A stretch of 64,000 nt of DNA from Strongylocentrotus pallidus. Its lineage: Eukaryota; Echinodermata; Echinoidea; Camarodonta; Strongylocentrotidae. The notes under the pieces were generated by a model. It did no database searches and was not told where the DNA came from. It saw only the letters and a program-made list of their open reading frames with translations. Positions 30,537-38,249 of this stretch are shown piece by piece (the stretch's first letter is position 1; each line of letters opens with the position of its first letter). The translations under genes were made by a program, and so were the position numbers. The stretch covers positions 681,383 through 745,382 of the forward strand of contig JARBES010000062.1 of NCBI GenBank assembly GCA_030265145.1, given 5' to 3'.

Positions 30537-31086
30537 CTGCAAAACAAACGCATATCAAATTTCAAAATGCATTTCGGAGGCTTTTGGTAGTTGATACATC
30601 ACATGACACATGTTAAACCATTTTTTGAATTTTTAAAGTGTCGCTGTTCATACAAAATTAGCATGTCGAAATAGCACAAAAGCATGTTCTTCATATAAAC
30701 CCATGACAAAAGAGCATAACATCACACAGCACCGTGCACTGAACAGGATGCACTTGAGTGTGCAAAGAGACAGTAGTTTCCAATCAGAATGGACATACTG
30801 CATGATTGACAAAAGGCCCAACAAAATAGCACAATGCTAATTGAGGTTAGTGCCAAATATAGAACCACATAAAGCGGTGATTTTTCGTTGTTTAAATCGA
30901 CAACGTTCATTGAATATGAATGAATAATAGAGGTTTTGATTGATTTTGTCAATTTCATATACAAATTGCCAAATCTGTTTAAAAATCGTTCAAAATTGAC
31001 ACAGTCTAAGGCAAACACCTACATCTATGCTTTTTGAAGACTTTAATTCAACATGTACACAATATTAAATATCAGAACGCATTCAT

Positions 31087-31640
31087 TTAAAGGGATAGTT
31101 GAGTTCTGTTTTCAGACCGCAAATGCCTTCAAAGTGGTTATTGCTCTTATTCTTATCTATGCCATTTATAGTGCCCTTTTAGAACCTAAAATTGCTATGA
31201 AGGTAATGTTAGACCCCAAAATGTGTAAAATTTAGCCAATACGATCATACCCAAATCAGCTCCATTTTCGAAAAAACACGATGACCGTTAATTAATTATT
31301 TAAATAGAAATGACAATACATGAGCCGGCTAGTGGTGGGTAATATAAGTAACACGAAAATGCCAACAAAAAGACAGCATATGCATTTGCTGAAATACGAC
31401 GTAAAGGCGTTATTTCATTTTTTCAACGGTTTTTCAAATTTTTCAAAATATCTAATTTTTGTGGTGGTACACAAGTATTATAAATCGTTATATTCAGCCG
31501 TCTCTGAACCGATTTTGATCAAAGATGATTTTGTCATTTAAATATTATGTTCTTTCAAATTTGACACTCAGTTTTACATTATCTCAAATAAAATTATTTT
31601 GTGTAGCGCCCTCTGCAACAGAACTCAACTATCCCTTTAA
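31087..31640. mobile_element. MITE with 20 bp perfect terminal inverted repeats and TTAA target duplication
   Basis: Left end: TTAA (31087-31090), then AGGGATAGTTGAGTTCTGTT (31091-31110). The exact inverse complement is at 31617-31636, followed by TTAA (31637-31640). The 546 bp interior has no transposase. A TTAA duplication is typical of piggyBac and Kolobok superfamilies; an AGGG...CCCT end with TTAA is common in non-autonomous elements of animal genomes. A perfect repeat pair implies a fairly recent insertion or preserved ends. Confidence 0.9.
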
Positions 31641-31984
31641 CAGTGCCTTGCATTAACTACTTTCTGTCAAAGTTTGTCCATTCATTGTTAAAGCAGTAAC
31701 ACCACGACAAAACAGCAAAACATACATTTTTTTGCGTTAAATGCGAGATGTTTGAAAAAAATAATTGAATCTTGTAAGACATGCCAAATGTCTATTCAGA
31801 CAAGTTCAAATCATAATATATGCAGTCACAAAGTCTCTAAATGCTTTTTTTTTAAAGGCGTTTTGCCTTATATCTCATAAACTTCAAAATGTATGTCATG
31901 CTGTTTTGTCATGGGGGGGCAGTTTACATGATATACAAACGACACACAAGCATACTGTTCAACTTTACAGGCACTGATTCGTCT

Positions 31985-32065
31985 TTTCATTCTATGCACC
32001 GTTTGTAAATGACTTGGAATATTCTTAGTATAAATTTCACATCGGGATTACATGCATCAGACAGC
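31985..32065 (-). pseudogene. Decayed duplicate of the second zinc finger
   Basis: On the minus strand this stretch aligns without large gaps to the second finger of exon 1 (32238-32318). The Cys, Cys, His and His positions and the HLQTVH core are kept, but a TAA replaces the codon after the first Cys-Met. It looks like a relic of an ancestral finger array or a degenerate exon duplication. Confidence 0.65.
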
Positions 32066-32231
32066 ATTTATCTTGGGTTGCTTTTCTCTGATTTCATTCT
32101 ACACTTGCATAATAACAATGAAAACGCTCACAAACTATTGATCGTCTCTCTTCAAAACTCAATCTTCTCTTAAAGCATCCATCTACACATACCGACAGGA
32201 AAGCATACTCTTTAGTTAAACAAGTACCGAC

Positions 32232-32493
32232 CTGTTTTCCTTTTCTTATGCACAGTTTGTAGATGCCTTGACATATTGATAACAAATATTCCGCATCGTG
32301 GATGCATGCATCTGACTGAATTCTTTGGGAGTGGTTTCAGGCGTCGTTTCAACGGTTGATAATCCTTTATTTCTTTTCTAGAAACATCTCGAACAATACC
32401 AAGATCAAGGAGATGCGCATACTGGAGATGCCTAGTCAAATTAACAACTTCTCTCTCACAGCGAGGACATTTGCGTACCCTTCTTTTCCCCAT
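32232..32493 (-). CDS. Zinc-finger exon (exon 1) of the tyrosine recombinase gene
   Basis: The start is the ATG at 32491-32493. Two C2H2-like fingers follow: CPRC with RHLQYAH, then CMHPRC with RHLQTVH, separated by a basic linker. Cys/His fingers of this LxRHLQxxH type are frequent at the N-terminus of invertebrate tyrosine-recombinase elements, where they would bind DNA. The frame stays open for six codons beyond the proposed donor (CAG|GT), then stops. Exon 1 is 262 nt, leaving one base for the split codon completed by exon 2. If it is not spliced, it is a 93-residue finger protein. Confidence 0.65.
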
Positions 32494-32552
32494 TGTTCGT
32501 GTATGAACCGCTGTACCTTTATCAGTGGACTGCTACGTATGCGGCCATTTGT

Positions 32553-32815
32553 TTGAAAGCAATGCGCATGTGCATCGACAGCTCATGGTGTATATGAGGT
32601 CATGTTTGTAAGCAGTGCGCATGCGCAACGACAACGCATGCTGTAGATGCGTTCTTTTTTTTGTAAGCAGTGCGCATGCGCAACGACAACGCATGCTGTA
32701 GATGCGTTCCTTTGTTTAGAAGCAGTGCGCATGCGCGCCGACAACGCATGCTGTAGATGCGTTCTTTCTTTGGAAGCAGTGCGCATGCGCGTAGACAACG
32801 CATGCTGACTATACA
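32553..32815. repeat. Five-copy ~54 bp tandem repeat with NRF-1-like palindromes (probable promoter)
   Basis: Palindrome cores TGCGCATGCGCR occur at 32616, 32671, 32726 and 32780, with a diverged first copy (TGCGCATGTGCA) at 32563; spacing is 53-55 bp. TGCGCATGCGCA matches the animal NRF-1 consensus YGCGCAYGCGCR. Each copy also has CGACAACGCATGCTGTAGATGCGTTC-like flanks. The array begins about 60 bp upstream of the zinc-finger exon's ATG, so it is well placed as that gene's promoter. It is about 150 bp from the opposite-facing nuclease gene. Confidence 0.8.
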
Positions 32816-32899
32816 CACGTGATCAATACGTCGCAGTCGACTAGTGAACGTGCAAATCGAAAAGACCCTACTGATAGAGTTTTGTGACCGCTTCGTACC

Positions 32900-32907
32900 T
32901 ATATAAT
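32900..32907 (+). promoter_or_regulatory. TATA box for the FEN-like nuclease gene
   Basis: TATATAAT lies 63 nt before the ATG, followed by A/T-rich leader. Confidence 0.45.
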
Positions 32908-32962
32908 AATATTGATTATTAATAACGAACTCATTATTCGGTTCATCTCTCCTTAAAATACA

Positions 32963-34606
32963 ATGGGACGTCGATCTGCTTGGTGGAAAAAGGCGCACGC
33001 TGATGGTGCTGGCATAAAAATACTCGATTGCCCAGATGAGTTTTCGGATGGTGGTGATGCTGTTTTGATTATAGATTCACAAGGGGATCTATTTAGTAAA
33101 CCTAACTCAAACAACAGTAAATTGCATCTTGATTTTCCTGAACTGCTTATAGGCAGCAAAGACCATCATTATAACTATGAAACAATGCTTGAATTAATCA
33201 AAGAAAACAAGAAAGACATGAAGACTAAATTCGTAAAGTTTGTCATAGGGCAAATGGTCAAACGTGTTTTGTTTCGATATCTATACATTTTCAACACAAA
33301 AAGACAGTGTTTGAATCGAAATCCAGTCGTGGTTTTGATATTCGATTATAAATGTAAGACTTTGATTCCTAAGTTGCATACTCAGACGAAACGAAGACAG
33401 ACAACCGGAAAATTTTATGACATACAGAAATTAATCTGGGTACAATTATGGGATACGTTGATGGACAGAGAATGTTTTATTAACATATTTTATCAAGTTG
33501 TTCATTCGTGTAGTTTTACCAACTTGAATATTAGTGCGTCAGATATCATCACCGTCGGGCACACAAAAGGAGATTATGCGATAGAACCACTTGTTGTTTA
33601 TGATAATGTCACGCGACCAGATTGTCGCATTCTTGATCGTATTAAGAGATACCACGGATCGTGGATCGAAGGAGAAGATGCAGTTATGAGCCTGACACTG
33701 TCTCTTGCCCAATTTAATGATTTAAAAGTCATTGCGTACAGTAACGATTCAGACCTTCGCTATGCCTCATTTACTTCGTGTTACCAAGACAACGCTTACA
33801 TTTTAGCACCGGTCTCTTGGATTAACGCTTGTAAGAATAAGAAAGAGGTATTTTCCAGACAAAATGAGTACGAACTGATACATGTGTACAATCAAAAGGA
33901 AGAAGATGTTCGATCATCTGATACAGAGAGATACACGAGCCACCATCTGTCAGCCGCATTAATAGAAGGAATATTTTTAGGAGGTGATTTTAATTTAGAC
34001 GGCGTTTTTAGGTTTAAAGAAGACAAAGTGACGGATATTATTGATAGTTTCGAGCAACTGAAACTTCCCATGATCTGCGTTTGTACAAACGATATCGGCA
34101 TAACCGATTACACGCGTTGTGCTGAAAGAGGCAACGATTACTTTTTGTTGTGCCACGCTTCTTTGTTCAATCGATGGTGCGCCATATACGTGTTAAAAAA
34201 GGTTGTGACAGATCCGGTCAGTTATATCACGTTCTTGATGGGGAAGACAAAAGTCAACAGCAAGCACATAAACGAATATCTCGTGCGCAATTACACTCGA
34301 AACAAGAGTATATATAATGCAGATGGGGAGACGAAAGTAAGGGTATTCGAAGCCAAACAAACCAAAACGGCAAAATGTGATGTCGCTCACGGTCAAGACG
34401 ACATCATCAAAGAAGCATGTAGATGTTATACTATGAACAGTTTATTCATGGTGTTGAAGATCATCTGGGGCTCAGGAATTGATGTTAACAGGGTTCGGTT
34501 TTATCAACAACTCGTAACAGATCGAATGACTCATAAAAAGTTATACAACAGTTTGTACAAGAACCTAGACACTTTTGTTTCCATTGAGCAAACATGCTGC
34601 TATTAA
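32963..34606 (+). CDS. FEN1/XPG-family structure-specific nuclease
   Basis: 547 residues. All seven metal-binding acids of FEN1 have counterparts in order: D38 (IIDSQ), D128 (IFDYK), E236 and E238 (EGEDA), D262 and D264 (NDSDLRY) and D342 (LGGDFN, the start of the helix-hairpin-helix-like segment). The MGRRSAWW start resembles the conserved FEN1 N-terminus. The family cuts 5' flaps in replication and repair; the alphaherpesvirus host-shutoff RNase (UL41/vhs) is also a member, so DNA flap processing or mRNA decay are both possible. Residues 40-110 are longer than in cellular FEN1. It overlaps the primase gene by 13 nt, which favours a replication role. Confidence 0.9.
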   Translation: MGRRSAWWKKAHADGAGIKILDCPDEFSDGGDAVLIIDSQGDLFSKPNSNNSKLHLDFPELLIGSKDHHYNYETMLELIKENKKDMKTKFVKFVIGQMVKRVLFRYLYIFNTKRQCLNRNPVVVLIFDYKCKTLIPKLHTQTKRRQTTGKFYDIQKLIWVQLWDTLMDRECFINIFYQVVHSCSFTNLNISASDIITVGHTKGDYAIEPLVVYDNVTRPDCRILDRIKRYHGSWIEGEDAVMSLTLSLAQFNDLKVIAYSNDSDLRYASFTSCYQDNAYILAPVSWINACKNKKEVFSRQNEYELIHVYNQKEEDVRSSDTERYTSHHLSAALIEGIFLGGDFNLDGVFRFKEDKVTDIIDSFEQLKLPMICVCTNDIGITDYTRCAERGNDYFLLCHASLFNRWCAIYVLKKVVTDPVSYITFLMGKTKVNSKHINEYLVRNYTRNKSIYNADGETKVRVFEAKQTKTAKCDVAHGQDDIIKEACRCYTMNSLFMVLKIIWGSGIDVNRVRFYQQLVTDRMTHKKLYNSLYKNLDTFVSIEQTCCY

Positions 34607-36000
34607 AATCATTCCATTATCAGCAGTACGATAAGGTGCATGCTATGTTTTATTCAAACACGGGTCAGACAAACATCACTGTAATTTTTGAAAAGAATTT
34701 AAATTCTTTATTACGTCAAGGTATAATAGACACGATTGGATGCATCAACCTAAATAATGTACAACTTTTACACGAACTTTATGGGGGACACGTCTTCAAT
34801 ACCAAGTCAAATGGCCAACATCTTAAATCGCTGTTAAATCTTGTTTTTGATTCGATGGTCAATCGCAAAGAAAGTGCTGAAACAACAGAGGACCTGAATT
34901 TTGTGTATTCACATTGGTGTCTGCACTCTCATATTCAGACGCGTGTCAGTGATGGATTTGATTTGACATGGGAAAAGAGCATTCATGAAATAATACAAGA
35001 CCCTTCATTTGCCAAGACAGATAATGATGAGCATATCGTGTTTTTAAAACCCATGTGTAGAATTGTTTTTGATATCGATACACACCACAACAGTATAGAA
35101 AGTGATGACATTGATTATCTGTTTGAAAAATATCGATTCTGTATTATGTTAGCCGTTTCGGTGGTATTATCCGAGTTTTTGAATAGCCACCATCCCAATG
35201 CAAAGACCGAACTCGAATCTTTGCACCGTTCTATTCAATCGTATGCGTGGAAGAGTAGTGGGCGAGAAGGTGGCTATCGCCTGTCTGTTTGTGGTAAATT
35301 TATATTTTTCTATCGAAAGCAGTTGTTTGATTTTGGTAACTTTATCAACAAATTGGTTCTGGCTGCGACGCGTTCCACAAAGGAAATGAATGTCTTTACA
35401 ATCGACACGGGCGTGTACCAGAACGGTCGGTCTTTGAGGGTGCCATTTTCCCATAAGTGCGATTTCACAAAACGGGAATTTACTAGGCAATTGCTTCCTC
35501 TTAAAAATAACGAACAGTGTGAGTTGTCGCGCGGTCTCTTACACGCCAAGCCACACGATTATGATTTTAAAAATCAGTTTAATCGTCTGTGTAACAGATG
35601 CATCAATCGTCCTGCGTATGACCATTGGCTGTCGCATGATTATTCTAACATCAACACACTACTCGTGTGTATCGATAAATTCAAGATGTTGACATCCGAG
35701 ACGCTTCATGTTGAATTAGGCACGACGCAACCCACGACAACCACGACTGCGTCGCATTTGATTTTTGAGCACCATTTTGCGTCACAAACGTCCGATAGCG
35801 TTTTGAATTTATTGAAAGTAGCTTTTCCAACTCAGCAGCAATCGATAAGACTTGTTTCTCAAAAGCCAAAAAAAAACACATTTTCATGGAGGACCAACGC
35901 ATGCTACGTCCATCAAAAAGTACACGGTGTCAAAAGATTGGGAACCATATTAACATACGATTCATCAGGGAATATGCGGTGCATCTGTTTTAAACATTAG
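34594..36000 (+). CDS. DNA primase catalytic subunit (archaeo-eukaryotic/herpes type)
   Basis: 468 residues. The AEP-fold signature is present in order: FDIDTH with catalytic D160 and D162; SSGREGGYRLSV (221-232), the SxH-like second motif with Tyr where His is usual; and IDTGVYQNGRSLRVPFSHK (270-288) with D271 and the nucleotide-binding Arg/Lys. A C-terminal Cys/His set (CYVHQK, then CICFKH) resembles the zinc-binding end of herpes and PrimPol-type primases. It makes RNA primers at the fork, normally with a helicase; no helicase is seen in this window. It overlaps the nuclease gene by 13 nt. AATAAA is at 36046-36051. Confidence 0.85.
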   Translation: MLLLKSFHYQQYDKVHAMFYSNTGQTNITVIFEKNLNSLLRQGIIDTIGCINLNNVQLLHELYGGHVFNTKSNGQHLKSLLNLVFDSMVNRKESAETTEDLNFVYSHWCLHSHIQTRVSDGFDLTWEKSIHEIIQDPSFAKTDNDEHIVFLKPMCRIVFDIDTHHNSIESDDIDYLFEKYRFCIMLAVSVVLSEFLNSHHPNAKTELESLHRSIQSYAWKSSGREGGYRLSVCGKFIFFYRKQLFDFGNFINKLVLAATRSTKEMNVFTIDTGVYQNGRSLRVPFSHKCDFTKREFTRQLLPLKNNEQCELSRGLLHAKPHDYDFKNQFNRLCNRCINRPAYDHWLSHDYSNINTLLVCIDKFKMLTSETLHVELGTTQPTTTTTASHLIFEHHFASQTSDSVLNLLKVAFPTQQQSIRLVSQKPKKNTFSWRTNACYVHQKVHGVKRLGTILTYDSSGNMRCICFKH

Positions 36001-36130
36001 AATATTGTTTTATACGTTTTGTTGTAAAAAGTATATGCAGTATTTAATAAAAACAACAATCAAAGGAGAAACTACATTCGTCCGCTTGTATTTATCATTT
36101 TTTAATCTTATTTGTATGATTGAAAAAACC

Positions 36131-38179
36131 ATGAATGGGAGGGGAAAAAAAGAGAATGAACTTGATTTGGGGATTAACAGTACCAAAAGAGTACGATCGT
36201 ACGGTAATGTTTGTCTTTTTACGTTTGTTGTTTTGATCGTCGTCGGTTTCTGTACAACATTTCTTGTCTTGTTGACTTCCACGCATAGTCCATGGAAAGT
36301 TCGTTCATCTCAACACGTATACGTGCACGGGCTTCCGTTTGTACCCAAGAGTCAGTTAGAGAAATACTTGCAATACGGTTCGAATAACATTCTTCGACCC
36401 GTAGATGATGTTGAATTATTTTACATAAACACAGACGGTCGTTACGAAGGTCATTTGGGTAGCAGACATTCAAAAGATCCATTGCTAAACAAGATCAATT
36501 CAACAGCATCAGTATTTTATAGCCCAACCAAAGAGGTGCTTGCAGTGTGTTTGCAAAACCACACAGGTGGCCTTTTTTGCGAGAGTACAACCGGATTGAG
36601 AAAAAGGAGAAGCAACGGATACGGGGATAGCGATCACCAATGTTTGTTCAACAAAGCCTGTTTCTTGAAATACTACAACAATCGCACTAATTTGTTACCT
36701 TCTATATGCGAAGAAGGATCCAGACAAGATTGCACACCCCAAGGGAAATGCAAAATACTCCGAATAGAAGATCCTGTATATCAATCCAACATTATTATAT
36801 CTAACCATGTTCCACATCCGTATGCATTATGTCATTGTCCCGATGATTTTGGGGGTCACGACTGTAGACAATCCATCACTTCGTCTAATACGATTATTGA
36901 ACAAAGTTTCATACCCACAGCCATCAATCATTTTGCTTATTTGTACACACCATTGACAACACACACGTGTCTTTATGGATTTGTGTATGATAGAACATCA
37001 GGAACGTGTGATTATCTGCATGCTACTGTCTCAAAAGACGACGACGTTATAGAAAGTATACTAAAACCCTACGGTTCAGAACGGGTAGAAAAGGGAAAGC
37101 ATGTAGTAAACTGGAATGCAACGCTGTTGGATTGCAAAGATGGTTACACCGGACCGTTTTGCAATGCAAAAACTTTTAAAAAGGGTGCATTGATAAACGA
37201 AAGTATAACTTCAGATTCTGAATTCACTCGACTTCAAACGATCTACGGTAAAAATAACGATTCATCTTCAAAGGGTGCTGACCAACCTTATGTAGCTCCG
37301 GTTGTCGATGTTGCTTGGATGCATGGAGATTTAGAAGATGCTGGCCAAATGCAAACAGACATTATCGATCGTGTGTACCACATTGTAGGTGTTCTTGATA
37401 ACGGATTTATTAATTTACCTTCTTCCAAAAGCGTTGTGCTTTTCCAAATGGTACCTTCAGAATCTAAAGATGGTGAACTAGCTAAAGAATATTTCAACAT
37501 GACCGATGACGACGATGCAGCTGTTGTTTATTTCTCATTAGATGATGTAAGAGTTGGAATGTGTAAATTTGGACAAACTCCAAGTTACATCTCATTAACA
37601 ACGGCAACACCAGATGGCACAAATTCACACTCGCTCGGATATCTAACGCAATTGAACTGTTACATGCCTCTGTGGGAGTATTACAGAATAGGTCAAAGCA
37701 ACAAATACAATTTTACATTTCAAATTTTTAAAGAAAATGATGTTTTATTTTTATCTACCTTGATACCCATTCGACCTTATGAGCAGAAGGGCATAAAGGA
37801 ACTGTATGCAGCTATCCCTTGGGGTATTGCCCTTTATGCAGACCGATCAACTCAAGACATCGACGACGCATTGGTTAAGATCGGCCAACGTTACGATAAA
37901 CAAAGAACTAGACCAGACTTCCATCCAGCATTTAGCGACCTGTATTTTGATACCAGAATAGACAGCACATTGTTCGATGAACGTTTAACAGTTAGAACCA
38001 TGGACATGTGTAAACAAATTCTATTCACAGATCCTTACTTGAAAATCTTTACATCGAATATTTGCAATAACGTGTATGATTTAATGGTAAAACAACAAGG
38101 GCATCTTGGATTTATGAATATCCGACGGAAACTAATATCTTCACTGTCGGCCGTTTCTTATGTCAGTCTTTCTGCATGA
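36131..38179 (+). CDS. Type II membrane glycoprotein with EGF-like motifs
   Basis: 682 residues from the ATG with the best context (A at -3). A second ATG lies 15 nt upstream, and the frame continues to a TTG that would run over the previous gene's polyadenylation signal. A short basic cytoplasmic N-terminus precedes one membrane helix (about residues 26-50), then a large ectodomain with several N-x-S/T sites. EGF-like endings are visible (CHCPDDFGGHDC about residue 235; CKDGYTGPFC about 340), and a basic RKRR cluster near residue 160 could be a furin-type cleavage site. Probably a virion envelope protein. It is followed by a second type II glycoprotein of similar plan. Confidence 0.75.
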   Translation: MNGRGKKENELDLGINSTKRVRSYGNVCLFTFVVLIVVGFCTTFLVLLTSTHSPWKVRSSQHVYVHGLPFVPKSQLEKYLQYGSNNILRPVDDVELFYINTDGRYEGHLGSRHSKDPLLNKINSTASVFYSPTKEVLAVCLQNHTGGLFCESTTGLRKRRSNGYGDSDHQCLFNKACFLKYYNNRTNLLPSICEEGSRQDCTPQGKCKILRIEDPVYQSNIIISNHVPHPYALCHCPDDFGGHDCRQSITSSNTIIEQSFIPTAINHFAYLYTPLTTHTCLYGFVYDRTSGTCDYLHATVSKDDDVIESILKPYGSERVEKGKHVVNWNATLLDCKDGYTGPFCNAKTFKKGALINESITSDSEFTRLQTIYGKNNDSSSKGADQPYVAPVVDVAWMHGDLEDAGQMQTDIIDRVYHIVGVLDNGFINLPSSKSVVLFQMVPSESKDGELAKEYFNMTDDDDAAVVYFSLDDVRVGMCKFGQTPSYISLTTATPDGTNSHSLGYLTQLNCYMPLWEYYRIGQSNKYNFTFQIFKENDVLFLSTLIPIRPYEQKGIKELYAAIPWGIALYADRSTQDIDDALVKIGQRYDKQRTRPDFHPAFSDLYFDTRIDSTLFDERLTVRTMDMCKQILFTDPYLKIFTSNICNNVYDLMVKQQGHLGFMNIRRKLISSLSAVSYVSLSA

Positions 38180-38249
38180 ATATTAAAAAAAAGAGTCGAG
38201 AAGAAGCAATAATTTGAAACCTTTGTTTGTTTTTATTATACCGTGTGAA

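Larger units (their letters stand above)
30537..32231 (-). other. Probable intron of the recombinase gene (no viral genes)
   Basis: About 1.7 kb without a supportable gene. Its ends fit a minus-strand intron: GT at 32230-32231 after CAG, and AG at 30537-30538 after a T-rich tract. Both exon ends are phase 1, so the frame would be kept. It contains the MITE and a decayed zinc-finger copy; the remainder is A/T-rich with only short chance ORFs. The splice assignment is inference from sequence. Confidence 0.55.

Noticed and set aside
28870-30560. Idea that the recombinase is a phage-type or bacterial integrase
   Set aside because: The splice acceptor, missing start, Glu- and Ser-rich low-complexity tracts and zinc-finger exon point to a eukaryotic element.
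30722-31018. Minus-strand 98-codon frame with hydrophobic middle
   Set aside because: Inside the proposed intron, unlike any family, and no promoter or start context; likely chance.
32563-32791. CRISPR array
   Set aside because: The spaced 12 bp palindromes have near-identical spacers, so this is an ordinary tandem repeat.
32583-32998. Minus-strand frames over the GCGCATGCGC repeats
   Set aside because: Their repetitive protein simply mirrors the tandem repeat; no evidence of translation.
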